Source of the DNA: Scilla litardierei
Lineage: Eukaryota > Streptophyta > Magnoliopsida > Asparagales > Asparagaceae
NCBI GenBank assembly: GCA_030789695.1
Contig: CM061141.1
Location: 327,965,938-328,029,937, forward strand
Reading direction: 5' to 3'
Length of the DNA stretch: 64,000 nucleotides
In this document: positions 43,069 to 56,723 of the stretch, piece after piece
Layout of the letters: the number at the start of each line of letters is the position of its first letter
Position numbering within the stretch: the first letter of the stretch is position 1
The notes under the pieces: model-generated
What the model was told of the DNA's origin: nothing
Seen by the model: the letters and a program-made list of their open reading frames with translations, nothing else
Database searches by the model: none
Program-made: the position numbers and the translations under genes

Positions 43069-43906
43069 ATCATTGTAAAGATCGGATGGGTCTGGGTGAG
43101 GTTGTCAAAGCAGGGGATGCCACTGCTGCTCGGAATGATGTAATTACTCTGGCTGTGACCAGTGCTAACATGAGATGTAACGGGTCCTTGACAGAGAAGG
43201 CTATGCCCAGTGGGAATCAGCTCGCTCAGAGAGCTACAGGCGGGAGCAGCGGGCCTAAAGAAGATGAAGGCGGGACCTCTACTTCGAATTCGGGCGCTGT
43301 TCGTGATGAGGATAAACAGTTGGGGGATGTTCACGCATTATGTGATAAAGGCGGGACCTTTACTGCGGGTTCGGGCGATGTTTGTGGTGAGGCTAAAAAG
43401 CCGGGGGATGTTCATGCAATGTATGACAAAAGTCAGCTGCTAGCTGTGCCTAGCTATACGGGGGTGTATGGCGACCCATGTACTAAGGAGGAATACATAT
43501 CTAATGAAAATGGGGGGAGGGATCGGGGGACTCACTGGCACGGGGGCTCACGGCTCCTACCATACTCCACTCATCCAACAGCAACACTAAAATCTGCGGT
43601 AGCACACCGAACGATTTTAGCAAGTCCACGCTAGAAGACGTCAACCCGTTTAATATACTAAGGGGTGGGAATAAGTCTCGAATATGAGCTTCTCTTCTCA
43701 ATGACTCTGATGCCGTTGAAACCGAAGAAGAACCCGATGAAATGACTATCATTAATGAAGCTTGGTATGAAGAACAAGCTGAGTTAAAACAAAAAAGCAA
43801 GGATCGGAAAAAACTTAAGAGCATCGGGGGAGCTTCTCTTTCTAAGGGCACCCGAAAAAGCTCGAGAATCAATAAGGATGTTGGGCATCCTCCTCCCTCC
43901 TCCTAA
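43069..43906 (+). pseudogene. LINE ORF1, C-terminal part in shifted frames
   Basis: Coding-like sequence continues in a second frame (43065-43634) with an in-frame 81-bp direct repeat (GGTSTSNSGAV... and GGTFTAGSGDV..., at 43269 and 43350). It then continues in a third frame from about 43690 (acidic VETEEEPDEM, Lys-rich KQKSKDRKKLK), ending TAA at 43904-43906. The stop overlaps the ORF2 start codon as TAATG. Confidence 0.65.
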
Positions 43907-46900
43907 TGACTTTGTTCATATGGAATACTCGGGGGCTTAATAACGTCGCTAGGCGGAATGAGCTCAAGTTCCGGGTTCGCAAGCATACTCCCTCTATAGT
44001 TGGGCTCCTTGAAACTAAAGTGGTTGGTAATAACGCACATAGAATAACTAAATGTTTTCCCAAGAATTGGATGTCGATTGACAATCGGGCTGCTCATCGT
44101 AACAGACGTATTATCATCATGTATAATCCTGATGTCTGGAAGTGCATGGTTGATGAAATATCGGCACAGCACATGTCCATGAAATGTAGTAATACTGCGG
44201 GCTTTTCTATGATAGCTACTATGATCTACGCTTCCAATTCATATCAAGAGTGCAGAATCCTTTGGAAGGATATTATGGCTGCTGCCCCCAAATATAGGAG
44301 TACCCCTTGGATTATTGGGGGGACTTCAACTGCGTTAGGTATTCTATGGATAAAGTGGGAGGCAGGTTGATTGAGGGGCACATTGTTGATGAATTCAATG
44401 ATTGCATTAACACCTGTGGTCTCTTAGAGCTCAAAACAGTTGGCAACACTATGAGTTGGACCAATCGTAGTATTGGGCAAAGTCGTATATCTGCCACACT
44501 GGATAGATCTTTCTGTAATAGTTCTTGGATCAATGTTCTCACATCCTCATATTGTGAATATAGCTCTGGGGGGTACCAGCGATCATTCCATTCTCATTAT
44601 CCATACTCATCAGGTTGGGGGGACTGATCCCAAGCCTTTCAGGTTCTTCAATGCTTGGCTTCGCAGCCCTGAGTTCCAAAGTGTTCTTAAGGAGCATTGG
44701 TGCTACAGGGTTAGTGGCTGCCCGACGATTAGACTTGTTGCTAAACTTAAGAATCTAAAAATGGGTCTTAAGAGTTTTAGGGCAGCCTTCCGTGTTGCCA
44801 ATGATGTGTCTATGATCCGTGCCAATCTTGATATTATCCAAAGTAATCCCAATTTGGGGGTGTGTACGGAGTTGCAAAAGAAGGAGAAGGGCCTTATTAA
44901 ACAGCTTGCTGATGCTATAGATATTGAAGAATCCATTCTTAAGCAAAAAAGCAGACAAGATTGGCTCCAGCTTGGAGATTGGAACTCTAGATTCTTTTAT
45001 ACTGACATAAGGGCCAGGCAAAGTCATAATAACCTGGGGCACCTTATCGCTGCCGATGGCTTGCAAAATGATTCTATAAATTTGTTGAAAGTTGAAGCGC
45101 CTGATTTCTACTCTAGCCTTTATAATCAGAATGATTACTGGAGGGTTTTCCCTTGCCTTACCCCCAAAAGAATTCTTACTAAAAATGTTGCTGAGTGGGT
45201 TGAAAGACCCGTGAATGCTGAGGAAGTTAATAATGCTGTGTTTCAGATTGGGGCTGACAAAGCCCCTGGGCCTGATGGGTTCAATGGGTACTTCTATCAA
45301 AATTCTTGGGATGTCATTGGCAAAGATGTCACCACTGCTATCCTCAACTTTTTCAAATCTGGAAAAATTTATCATCAGATTAATCACACATTCCTCACTC
45401 TTGTTCCTAAGAGTGCCAATGCTTCTGGGCTTGGAGACTACAGACCAATATCTTGTTGCAATGTCCTTTATAAAATCATAAGCAAAGTATTATGCAACCG
45501 CTTGAGTCGTGCCATTATTGAGCTCATTTCGCCAAACCAAGTGGCTTTTCTCCAGGACCGGTTACTTGCTGACTGTGCGCTGCTTGCTCATGAGCATATA
45601 AGGGGATTTAATAACCCTATGGGATCTCGGGCCTGTCTTAAGCTGGATTTGAGAAAAGCTTTTGATAGCGTTAACAGAGAATTCGTATATTATATGTTGC
45701 ATCAAATGGGATTCAAACACAGATTTATAAGCTGGATTTGCGAGTGTATTTCTACGCCTTCTTTCTCCGTCATGATTAATGGTTCCCCATATGGCATGTT
45801 CCAATCTAATAGGGGGTTGAGACAAGGAGACCCTCTCTCCCCCTTCCTCTTTGTGATTGTTATGGAGGCCTTCTCTTTACTCATGGCCAAGGCCAATGCT
45901 TCTCGCTGCATTCTGCATATGCACAGGGTTGGGGCAGTCACTCACCTCTTCTTTGCTGATGATTTGTTGGTTTTCTGTCGGGCCAACTCTAAATCTTTTG
46001 AGGGGCTTAGAGATCTTCTTACTGTGTTCAAATCCTTCACTGGTCTTGAGGTCAATTGGAGTAAAAGTGCTGCTATTTTTAGCAAAGGCACCAAAGGGCC
46101 TGGTAGTCTTGCGGATATTTTGGGTATTCGGCGTGCGCAATCTCTATCCACATACCTTGGCCTTCCGCTATCCCCTAAATACCCTAATACCTCTATGTAT
46201 GGTCGTCTGATTGACAAATGCAAGAGCAGATTGCAGGGGTGGTCCTCTTCTCTGCTCTCCATAGCTGGGCGCATTGAGTTGGTTAAAACTGTTATCTATG
46301 GTATGGTTAGCTTTTGGATACAGACCTTTCGCATGCCCAAGTCTGTGCTATGTACTCTTACTTCCATCTGCAGAAAGTTTATCTGGGGGAAAATCATCTT
46401 TGGGCCTAGAATGATTTGTGTTCTCCCAAGCAAGAGGGGGGATCAGAAATCTTGCTGAACTAAATAATGCCTATGGTGTTAAATGACTTGGCGCATGCTT
46501 ACGCATAGAGGTATTTGGGCCTCTCATATGAGGAATCAGTATATGAGCAGTACGAGCTTGTTTCAGGCCAAATCTCACCCGATGCACTCTGGTACATGGA
46601 AATTCATTCTTCAATGCCGTGAGTTCACCAAGAAGCTCACTAAGCAGAATGTAAGAGATGGTGCTTCTACTTTCTTTTGGTATGATAATTGGCTTCCATG
46701 TGGTCCTCTCAGTGATACTTATGCTGTTCCTGTTGGGGAAGAGGGATATATGGTTAGTGATTATTGGGGTGATGATGGGTGGATGACCAGCTGTTCGCTT
46801 AACCCTGTTCGACATATCATTGAGGGGGTGATCTTGACCACCGGTGCTGATTCTTGGTCTTGGATTTCTAAGTCTCCCTCCCTACATAATGCCTGGGATG

Positions 46901-47439
46901 GTTCACGGGCCATAAAGCCGCTCTTTCCATATTACAAAGTCGTCTTGTTTCAGGGGCACATCCCCAAGATGGCCATCACATTATTACGAGCTTTTCATGG
47001 GAAACTTCTCACCCGTGACAAGCTCGTACAATGGGGAGTCCCTACTTCTCCTTACTGTATTCTATGTACAGACAATATTCATGAAGACATATCTAATTTA
47101 TTCTTTGAGTGCAGTTATACTAATTACCTCCTTTGCAGGAGCTTTCTCAAAATGGGGGTCACCGCTACCTTGCCAAACTCTTTATCTGGAATTGGTGATT
47201 TGATTCTTTCACGGTTTCATGCAAGGAGCAATGTGGGTAAGTTGGTCAGGACGGTCTTAGCTGTACTAGTACGGCATATCTGGAGAGAGCGCAACAGAAG
47301 AATCTTTGAAGGATCCAGCCAGCTGCAGACTTCACTATTTGATAACATTGCTGATGATGTGAAAATTGCCTTAAGGCATGTGTCTTGGGAGCAGGAGGAT
47401 GATGATTCTATCCCCTCAAATTGGGGACTATTGGGCTAA
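43906..47439 (+). pseudogene. LINE ORF2: endonuclease, reverse transcriptase, zf-RVT
   Basis: The AP-type endonuclease starts at MTLFIWNTRGLNNVARRNEL (43906), including LLETKV and, after a frameshift at about 44323, a GDFNC motif. A second shift at about 44575 returns to the first frame (IALGGTSDHSILI). Reverse transcriptase follows at about 45190-46100 with DKAPGPDGFNGYFYQ, LVPKSANASGLGDYRPISCC, RGLRQGDPLSPFLF and the catalytic FFADDLLVF. Stops at 46458-46483 break the link to the last part, which has the zf-RVT domain (GHIPKMAITLLRAFHGKLLT, then CILCTDNIHEDISNLFFEC). At least four frame breaks, mostly in G-runs, make it inactive; some could be assembly errors. Confidence 0.85.

Positions 47440-48093
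<654 letters not shown>

Positions 48094-48188
<95 letters not shown>
48094..48188. repeat. (TA)n microsatellite, about 47 units
   Basis: A pure TA tract directly right of the MITE, of almost the same length as the left one. Confidence 0.95.
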
Positions 48189-48190
<2 letters not shown>

Positions 48191-48594
48191 TGGCCGGTCA
48201 TCAAGAATCACTTGTGGCACCCACAAAAAGTATGACTATGACAAAAGTGCCACATGTGACATCTTTACCATTTTTATGAAGAATATCAACGTTGCTACTC
48301 TTGCTAACATAAGAGCTACAAAAACAACCCTACGCTGCTACATAGTGCCTCTACTCTGATCCGGAAGCCGCGTATTCAGGCTACTGCGACTGGCAATGGA
48401 ACACCCCATGAATTCACATTCGTTACGGAGAATTCCGCTCGGCCAAAGATCCCCAGAGTCTGTTCCTAAAACTCCCAATCATCATCATCGTCATCATCAT
48501 TTAATTATGTTACTGCTTCTCATATCATAACAAGTAGAATAAGAAGAGCTATGTCAGAGACTAACATCGACGTCTCCGGCCGCCTCGTCCCTCG
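48189..48594. other. Unclassified spacer before element E
   Basis: About 400 bp with no recognised feature except an ATCATCATC-type trinucleotide run at about 48478-48502. It may be host DNA; CCTCG (48590-48594) would be the left TSD of element E. Confidence 0.4.
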
Positions 48595-49009
48595 TGTTGA
48601 ATATTGGACTCCCCGGATTTGGTTTTGATGATGAGCAAACATAAATAATCCATGAACTAACAATTTGTGAGCGCAGTATTGAAGATCGTCGCCAAATTCA
48701 CGAGAACATTCAAAGCGACATCTCAACACTTCCCAAAGCTCGTATTCATGCCTAAAGCTTCGTTGAAGCTCTTGCGCCATTTTGGAAGTTATGAAGATTC
48801 AATCGAAGCTCTCAAAGACCGTTTATTAAGGTTTTATTTATAGTCTTTTTAGCTTCGATATATAGAATGTTAAGCCTTGAGTATATCTTACCATTCTAAC
48901 TTCATAACGCTCATATCGTAGCTCTAGGATCTTAGTACAAGTTCATTCTAACTTCCTCGAAGCGTCGCGCTTCGATTCGGACTTGTATGTGCATGTTAGT
49001 TGGTACAAG

Positions 49010-49545
49010 AACAAGTACTGACCGACTAGATGGTGATCTAGTCGGTCAGCAACTCTTCTTAGACCGACTAGTTTGATTCCTTAATTTCTTGGACTTTACT
49101 GTTTACAGTTAGTCGGTCTACGTTAACTCACCGACCGACTAGTTTGTGAACTAGTCGGTCAGTGATGCTTCTTTGACCGACTAGTTGTGACTTACTGTTC
49201 ATGCTAAATTTCTCCTAAGCTACTGTTTATCGTTAGTCGGTCTAAGAACGTTTGGTGACCGACTAGTTGACAATCTAGTCGGTCAACTTTTGTTCTTGGA
49301 CCGACTAAGTCAACTTGTGTTCAGACTATTTCATTTTGCCTCTTAGTCGGTCTACGTTCACTGACTGACCGACTAGTTATGAAACTAGTCGGTTAGAAAG
49401 TCTTCTTGGACCGACTAGATTTCTAGGTCTGAAATTCTCTTTCTTCTCAGTTCCTCTCTTAGTCGGTCCATGCTGTTTGACTGACCGACTAGTTGATGAA
49501 CTAGTCGGTCAGTGATTGTTCTTTGACCGACTAATTCTCACAGAT
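49010..49545. repeat. GACCGACTAG / CTAGTCGGTC dyad array in the E LTR U3
   Basis: About five dyads of type GACCGACTAG(N6-10)CTAGTCGGTCAG plus single half-sites, spaced about 100 bp apart, ending about 45 bp before the TATA box. The same motif occurs in LTR L (34950-35250) and again at 56025-56410. Confidence 0.85.
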
Positions 49546-49587
49546 TTCTATCCGTTGGAGAATGACCTAAGTTGTTTTTATGGGACC

Positions 49588-49596
49588 CTATAAATA
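49588..49596 (+). promoter_or_regulatory. TATA box of the E LTR
   Basis: CTATAAATA, a good plant TATA consensus, just downstream of the dyad array. Confidence 0.7.
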
Positions 49597-50348
49597 CGAA
49601 CCTAGGTCATTTCTATCTAGGTTAGAGCTTCCATTCAGAGATTCATTGAGATCAAAAGAGATAGCTATTCTCACTCAAATCAAAAGCTCTCTTCCTCACA
49701 AGAAACCCATTCTCTCTCATTTCTAGATCTAGAATCCATCTAGAGAGAAGCTTGTTCTTGGTGAGCTCTTCAAGCTATTGCTTGATCCAAGTCTCCAAAT
49801 CATCCCTAGGCACCGATTGCTGGTCATTTCCTTGGTGCTATGTCTTGGTGACTTCATCTTCCTCAAATCCTCCATTTCACCTATTGGGTAAGAAAAACTC
49901 AAGGTATAGGATTTTGTGGTAAGTTTGCGTATTTCAATATAACTCATTTATATTGCTTGTTGATTCTCTCGGTTGTGAGAGAAGGTTGTGATCCCGGGTT
50001 GTGGGATTCACTATTGCCGTTGTTGTATGATTTGATCTTGTGAAGGTTTTTCACAAGATATTCATAGTGGAAATCTTGAGTTAGGGTTTCTAACTCAAGT
50101 ATCCGGAGGGGATCCGGGTGGTTGGGACGTAGGATCACCGGGAACAAGTCGGGGAGACTTGGGTGGATCCGAACCCATTAACATCATTTGTTTGCAGTGT
50201 TAATTTTGTTGTTGTCATTCAATTTAAGCTTCCGCAAATTGATTTGGTAGTTGTTTGCAATTTAATTTGGAATTATACTCCTTATTATTTTAAAGTACTA
50301 TTCACCCCCCCTCTAGTACTTGTGCAGTAGCTGGTAGGGCATTACATT

Positions 50349-50360
50349 TGGTATCAGAGC
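50349..50360 (+). other. PBS of element E
   Basis: TGGTATCAGAGC, two bases after the LTR end. Confidence 0.92.
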
Positions 50361-50373
50361 CAGATACTTAGCT

Positions 50374-52613
50374 ATGTCTGCCAACGACAACAAGACCGTG
50401 CGTCCACCTTCCAACTATGACACCTTCAGGAACCGAGAAGGAGCATCTTCGGTGAAGGAAGGACATTCCTCTACGAGGCCTCCATTCTTCAACGGTACCA
50501 ACTACGGGTACTGGAAATGCCGGATGGAAACCTTCCTCCGGAGTGCATCCTTATGGAGGACCACAATGAAGGAATACATAGAGCCCGTAGAAGAAGACTT
50601 CGAGAAATGGACTACCGCGGAGATCGCCGCGGAGGTAAGCAATGCCAAGGCAATGAACGCCTTGCAATGCGCATTGGAGCCCGAGGACTTCAATAAGATA
50701 TGCACATGTAAGAGTGCATATCAAATTTGGAACTCCCTCCTTATTCTTCATGAAGGGACGAGTAGGGTAAGAGACTCTAAACTCGTAGTCGTAAACAAAG
50801 ATTACGAAATGTTTCATATGCAACAGGGCGAGAAGATGAAAGAATATTACGCTCGCTTCGTTGACATAATAAACGAGTTAGAGGCCCTCGGCAAGTCCTA
50901 CACTCAAAAGGAGAAGTGCTCAAAGCTTATTGAAGGACTTCCCTCTTCTTGGGAAAAACGTACCTTCGCCATCGAGGAAGGTAATGACATGAACAAATAT
51001 ACCGTAGTTCAACTAATGGGTACTTTGATGTCATACGAGGTACGCAAAGATAGCAAGGTGAAGCTACAAGAAAATATGAAGTCCTATTTGAACCAAGATG
51101 CGCCTAAGAAAAAGGCGATTGCATTCAAGGCGGCTTCATCCACCTCTACCGATGATGATGACTCGGAAGAAGAAATGGACATGGAATCCATTGCACTCAT
51201 GGCAAAGAAGTTCAATCTATTCTTCCGAAAGGGTAACTTCAAACAAAAATCTAAGTTTACTTCTACTAACGCCTCTCCACCTTTGTGCTTTAAATGCAAT
51301 AAGCCAGGACACATCAAAGCGGATTGTCCTCAAAACAAGCAAAAGGAGAAGTGGAAGGCGCCGAAGTTCGACAAGTCAAAGAAGTACAAAAAGGGGTACA
51401 AAAGGGACTTGTCGGAGCAACATTCACCGACTCCGAGGATTCCTCGAACGGAGAGTCGGATGATGAGAAAGTGGAGCAATCGCACATGTGCTTCATGGCA
51501 AGAGAGGAGCATGATCAAGGATCTTCCTCCTCCGATGATAGCGACGACGAAGGCGATGAGGTAACTATGGATGATCTTAGGGATGCTAACTCTCATTTAT
51601 GGTCTAAATACACAAAATTAGTAAATCGATATACTAAAGTAAAAGATGACCTAGCTAGCATTCAAACCTCGCCTAAGACTATCATCACCAACAACGACAC
51701 CGTTGTTGAAGAGTTAAGAAATGAGATTGTTAATCTCAAATCTAAACTTGAACATGTTAGCATTGATGATCCGGAAGAACATAGGATAGCGGATTTAACT
51801 TCTCAAAACTCGACTTTGAGTATTGAGAACGAGAATCTTAAATCTCGTGTTTATGTGCTCACATCGCAAGTATCCACATTAGATACTTCTATGCGTTCTC
51901 TCAAAGAGAAATATGAGAACACATTAGGCCGAATCAATAGATTCAATAAGGGTAAGGACCATTTGGATAAAATCCTAAGTGACTTACTTCCGGCCAATCA
52001 CCACATTGGTTTGGGGTATACGATGGGATGTCCATCCAAAGCGGCCACTACTTTTGTTAGGCCAACTTCCGGTGACTCTACGAGTGGTAGCAAACACTCT
52101 ATTGGTAGTTCATCTACCAATGGTGCTTCCACCTCGTCCACACCCTCTTTTGGAAAGAAACCCACTTTGGGTGGACCTCCAAAGAAGGGGCATGCTTATA
52201 TGTACACAAATACCATGATACGTAGGAACACACGTCCTACTCCACCATCTCACACATATGATGATTTCTATGCTACACGTTCACGGGCACGTGCACACCA
52301 TGTGAGACACCCTCACGCACGTGTTCCCACACATGCATATGTTCACCCACCTCATCGTATGAATAATTCGCGTCATGCACCATTCCATCATGTTCCGTAT
52401 GCCTATCCACGTCATGCATCACGTAGAAAACAACAACGCATGCATGCACCCAATAGGATGATGGCTCCTAAAATTTTCACTATTTGGAGCCCAAAGGACA
52501 CAAGCATGGATGAAAAACAAGTATATATGAATGCTTATTTTTCGGATGTTGTGCATAGTAGAAATTATGTGGGGAAGTCTAAGTCCAATTGGACTTGGCT
52601 TCCAAAGGTCTAA
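50374..52613 (+). pseudogene. gag: Element E gag (one frameshift)
   Basis: It starts MSANDNKTVRPPSNYDTFRN with the capsid start box NGTNYGYWKCRM at about residues 46-57. LHEGTSRVRDSKL and LPSSWEKRTFAIEEGNDM are typical Sirevirus capsid blocks. The CCHC knuckle CFKCNKPGHIKADC is near residue 307 (51287-51328). One frameshift near 51395-51412 passes to the frame ending at 52613, which has an acidic SDSE-rich stretch, a coiled-coil region (about 51710-51960), LGRINRFNKGKDHLDKILSD and a His/Arg-rich tail (about 52220-52430). Gag builds the particle. A single shift in a run of A and G is the only visible defect. Confidence 0.85.
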
Positions 52614-52667
52614 CTTTTGAGGACCCAATGACCTTGGGTACCATGATATGAACGTTTCTATCTTTAG

Positions 52668-55600
52668 GTACTCAAGGAAAAGAAAAAGAAGAGGAGCAAC
52701 AAATTTAAATTTAGCTCCAAAGGGAATTTGATACTCGATAGCGGGTGTTCAAAACACATGACGGGTGACGCTCAATTGCTCTCCGGAGTGGTTCCCATTG
52801 CAAATGGAAATCGCGTTGTATTTGGAGGCAACGAGAGCGGAACCATCGTCGGTGTTGGTAAAGTGGGTAACCCTTCTAAACCCTTAATTAGTGATGTCTA
52901 TCTAGTTAATGGTTTAAATCATAATCTTATTTCAATAAGCCAACTTTGTGACAAAGGTTACAAAGTTAGCTTTGCGAAAGGATTGTGTCATATTTCAAAT
53001 GATAATAATAAATTATTATTTTCCGGCACACGTCATAAAGATATTTATATTTTGGATCTTCCTAAGTCATATGAACAATGTCTCGTTGCCAACACAAGTG
53101 AACAACACTTATGGCATCGACGCTTTGGACATGTGAACTTTGGAACACTTTATAAACTTTCGAAATTAAATTCCATTAAAGGTTTTCCGAAGCTCGTCTT
53201 TGAAAAGAAAAGTTTTTGTGATTCTTGTCAACGTGGCAAGCTTCCTAAATCTTCATTTAAACCTAAGAAAAGCATTTCTACGAAACGGCCACTAGAGCTA
53301 TTACATCTAGATTTATTTGGGCCAACTAGAGTTGCTTCCTTAGGAAATGCAAGATATGGACTAGTCATCGTTGATGATTATTCAAGATTTACATGGGTAT
53401 TTTTCTTATGTAATAAAAATGAAGCTTTTGAAAACTTCACAATATTTGTGAAGAAAGTACAAAATCTCATCGGAACCACCATTGTCACTATTCGTAGTGA
53501 TCATGGGGGTGAATTTGAGAATGAGTCTTTCTCAAATTTTTGTGATGATCTTGGAATTACTCACACGTTTTCTTTCCCTCGCGCACCTCCTCAAAATGGT
53601 GTTGTTGAGAGGAAGAATAGAACGCTTGTGGAGTGTGCTCGCACTATGCTCGAAGATAGTCAACTTGGTTATCAATTTTGGGCGGAAGCGGTACACACCG
53701 CTTGTTATGTGTTTAATAGAATACTTTTGAGGCCCGGCACCAAACAAACTTGCTATGAATTGTTGTTTGGTAGATTGCCTCAAGTTAAACATTTTCGTGT
53801 TTTCGGCGCAAAATGTTTTATTAAAAACACATATGATAATTTGGACAAGTTTGATCCGAGATCGGATGAGGGGATATTTGTTGGGTATTCCTCACGTAGC
53901 AAAGCCTACCGGATATACAACAAAAGATCCTCTACGATCGAGGAATCACTTCATGTCTCTTTTAATGAGAATTTTACTACTTCTAGAATTTCAAATGATA
54001 ATGATTCTATGGATGTTTTATGTGATTCGTTTGAAAATTCTAAGTCTATTGATTCAATTGATTCTATTGAGACTAACCCGACTAATGAAGTTGTTGAGAA
54101 TGTGCCTAGTGATCAAGGTATTCCCAAGCGGCTTCATACCGTTCGCGACCATCCCCATGAGCAAGTCATTGGCAATATTAATGATAGTGTCAAGACGAGA
54201 TCTCAAGTCCACCACTTCGCCAATTGTGCCTTTGCCTCATCGATAGAGCCAAAGAATATCGTTGAAGCGTGCGAAGATAGTGCTTGGATCCTTACCATGG
54301 AGGAGGAACTCATTCAATTCGAGAGGAATGAGGTATGGGAGCTTGTTCCTTTGCCATCGAAGAACCACACCGTCATAGGGACAAAGTGGATCTTCAAGAA
54401 CAAAACCGACGAAAATCAAGTCATCGTCCGGAACAAAGCTAGGTTAGTTGCTCAAGGCTATCGCCAAGAGGAAGGTATCGATTTCGAAGAATCCTTCGCT
54501 CCGGTAGCTAGATTAGAATCTATTAGACTTTTATTGTCTTATGCATGCCATAAAAATTTTAAGTTATTTCAAATGGATGTTAAAAGTGCATTTTTAAATG
54601 GAGATGTTGTTGAGGAAGTTTACATTTCTCAACCTCCGGGCTTCATAAATGAAAAATTTCCAAATCATGTTTTTAAACTAAAGAAAGCTCTTTATGGTTT
54701 GAGACAAGCTCCTCGAGCTTGGTATGATCGCCTAAAGAATTTTCTTTTGGATTTGAATTTTAAAATGGGCGAAGCCGATTCTACACTTTTTGTTAAGCAT
54801 GCGAATAATGATATTTTATTAGTTCAAATTTATGTTGATGATATCATTTTCGGTGCTACTAACTTCACTCTTTGCGAAGATTTTTCTAATGTTATGAAGG
54901 ACCAATTTGAGATGAGCCACATGGGCGAACTCAAATATTTCTTAGGTCTCCAAATTCGCCAATTGAACGATGCAATCTTCATCCACCAAACGAAGTATAC
55001 GGTGGAGTTGCTTAAGCGATTTGGAATGGAAAGTGCTTCCGGGAAAAAGACTCCAATGAGCACGACTACGCATCTTGACAAGGATACGGGCAGTAAGGAT
55101 GTAGACATTCGTCTATATCGAGGTATGATAGGTAGTTTACTTTATCTTACCGCAAGTAGGCCCGATATTATGTTTGCCGTATGCGTATGTGCTCGTTATC
55201 AGTCTCAACCTAAGGAGTCTCACTTAGTAGCGGTAAAGCGTATTTTCCGTTATCTAAGTTACACTTTAGATTTTGGATTACTTTATCCGAAATCTAGCAC
55301 GTATGAGTTAGTCTCATACAGTGATGCCGATTATGCGGGATGCAAATCCGACAGGAAAAGTACTAGTGGCACTTGCCATTTTCTAGGAAATTCTCTTGTC
55401 TCTTGGTTTTCCAAGAAGCAAAATTCTGTATCACTTTCAACCACCGAGGCGGAATATATTGCCGCCGGTGCCGCTTGTGCCCAGGTTCTTTGGATGAGAC
55501 ACACTTTGAAGGATTTTGGTATTCACTGTGATACTAGCCCTATCATGGTGGATAACCAAAGTGCTATCTGTCTTTCAAAGAATCTGGTGCACCATTCCCG

Positions 55601-55781
55601 ATCAAAACACATAGATGTCCGACACCATTTCTTAGATGATCATGTTGCTAAAAAGGACATCATTTTAGTGTACGTTGAAACCCAAAAGCAAATCGTCGAT
55701 ATTTTCACGAAACCCCTAAAGGAGGACTCCTTTGTGCGGTTGCGTCGAGAATTGGGGATTATGGGTGAATCCGAGATATAG
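52668..55781 (+). CDS. pol: Element E pol polyprotein (PR-INT-RT-RH), intact
   Basis: An uninterrupted frame from just after a TAG at 52665 to 55781. It has protease with [12 protein letters not shown] (52731), pre-integrase [17 protein letters not shown] with CDSCQRGK (about 53110-53240), and integrase core with the three catalytic residues in [20 protein letters not shown] and [10 protein letters not shown] (about 53300-53620). Reverse transcriptase follows from WELVPL to RLKNFLLDL with catalytic YVDD at about 54831, then RNase H with [17 protein letters not shown] and STTEAEYIA, ending in [14 protein letters not shown] and a short tail. Domain order and motif spacing are those of a functional copia pol. 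The first residues are read from 52668; no ATG precedes the protease, so expression needs fusion to gag. Confidence 0.92.
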   Translation, partial: VLKEKKKKRSNKFKFSSKGNLILDSGCSKHMTGDAQLLSGVVPIANGNRVVFGGNESGTIVGVGKVGNPSKPLISDVYLVNGLNHNLISISQLCDKGYKVSFAKGLCHISNDNNKLLFSGTRHKDIYILDLPKSYEQCLVANTSEQHLWHRRFGHVNFGTLYKLSKLNSIKGFPKLVFEKKSFCDSCQRGKLPKSSFKPKKSISTKRPLELLHLDLFGPTRVASLGNARYGLVIVDDYSRFTWVFFLCNKNEAFENFTIFVKKVQNLIGTTIVTIRSDHGGEFENESFSNFCDDLGITHTFSFPRAPPQNGVVERKNRTLVECARTMLEDSQLGYQFWAEAVHTACYVFNRILLRPGTKQTCYELLFGRLPQVKHFRVFGAKCFIKNTYDNLDKFDPRSDEGIFVGYSSRSKAYRIYNKRSSTIEESLHVSFNENFTTSRISNDNDSMDVLCDSFENSKSIDSIDSIETNPTNEVVENVPSDQGIPKRLHTVRDHPHEQVIGNINDSVKTRSQVHHFANCAFASSIEPKNIVEACEDSAWILTMEEELIQFERNEVWELVPLPSKNHTVIGTKWIFKNKTDENQVIVRNKARLVAQGYRQEEGIDFEESFAPVARLESIRLLLSYACHKNFKLFQMDVKSAFLNGDVVEEVYISQPPGFINEKFPNHVFKLKKALYGLRQAPRAWYDRLKNFLLDLNFKMGEADSTLFVKHANNDILLVQIYVDDIIFGATNFTLCEDFSNVMKDQFEMSHMGELKYFLGLQIRQLNDAIFIHQTKYTVELLKRFGMESASGKKTPMSTTTHLDKDTGSKDVDIRLYRGMIGSLLYLTASRPDIMFAVCVCARYQSQPKESHLVAVKRIFRYLSYTLDFGLLYPKSSTYELVSYSDADYAGCKSDRKSTSGTCHFLGNSLVSWFSKKQNSVSLSTTEAEYIAAGAACAQVLWMRHTLKDFGIHCDTSPIMVDNQSAICLSKNLVHHSRSKHIDVRHHFLDDHVAKKDIILVYVETQKQIVDIFTKPLKEDSFVRLRRELGIMGESEI

Positions 55782-56024
55782 GATTCATATTTCATTCAAT
55801 TATCTTGCATGCTATTATATTTTGCGATATTTCATTCATGCTAGATTTATTGAATTTTTGGGAATTTTATGTGATATGTTTGAATTTATGATCGAATTCG
55901 TATTTCAATGTCGTATTTAAGATTTCGACGTTTTATGGGGTAATTTAGATGACTAATGAGAGTGTTAAGATGTTTCATCCAAGTGGTTTGTGAAGAGAAA
56001 TCAATTATCAATTTTTGGACTCTT

Positions 56025-56410
56025 CTAGTCGGTTTCAGTTCATTTGTCAACCGACTAGATGCTCATCTAGTCGGTCAGCAAGTGAAATCAGACCGACTAG
56101 ATCAAGCTTTTATCTTAATCTTATCATTTTCCTTCTTTAGTCGGTCTCAGTACACTTACCGACCGACTAGATTGAAAACTAGTCGGTCAGTGAATATACT
56201 GCGACCGACTAATTCTAGCCCTAAAAATCCCTGTTTGCCTCTGTTTCGACTTAGTCGGTTCAAGCTCATTGACCGACCGACTAGATCGTAATCTAGTCGG
56301 TCAGTGCTTGAACTGTGACCGACTAAGTGGGTTAGGGCAAATGCGTCTTTTCGATTTCCAGACCGACTTATACTCATTTCGTCCGACTAAAAATCTTTTT
56401 AGTCGGTATT
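56025..56410. repeat. Second AGTCGGTC dyad array, between pol and env-like ORF
   Basis: About five dyads of CTAGTCGGTC and GACCGACTAG type, the same motif as in the LTR U3 but with different spacers. It lies 250 bp after the pol stop and about 300 bp before the env-like ATG. The stretch after it (56410-56720) has a 5'-UTR-like character (CT-rich, repeated CCTCCTAGGT and CTAGGGTTTG). Confidence 0.85.
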
Positions 56411-56723
56411 CCCTCCAGCTCAAGCCCGCAAAAACCCTCTCCCCTCTCGAGACCTTTCGACTTCCGGCCATCTCTCCGGCCATCGCCGCTGTCCGCCGTC
56501 GTCGTCTCCTCCTCCTAGGTAAAACCCCCTCCTCCTAGGTCTCATTTCCTATTCTAGGGTTTGCTCTCCTTGATTTCAACTACTAGCTCCTATGGTTTCA
56601 AATTTAACCTAGGGCTTGTGTATTTCGGGTTTTCCTCTCTTAGGGCTTGTGTGTTAGCTTCTAGGGTTTGTGCTAGGGTGTTTGATCTTCCCGACGTTTG
56701 GTTGTACTCGTCGTGCCTCGACC

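Larger units (their letters stand above)
48595..50346 (+). mobile_element. Element E 5' LTR
   Basis: 1752 bp, TGTTGAATATTGGACTCCCC...GGGCATTACA. It shares the TTTGGTTTTGATGATGA block with LTRs L and H. U3 carries the AGTCGGTC dyad array. The TATA box CTATAAATA is at 49588-49596. The U5 end shares the ...CACCCCCCCTCTAGTA block with the reverse of LTR H (ACTAGAGGGGGGGTG), a Sirevirus-wide signature. Confidence 0.88.

Noticed and set aside
46345..46902. Long antisense ORFs opposite LINE ORF2
   Set aside because: Shadow frames of the LINE coding strand.
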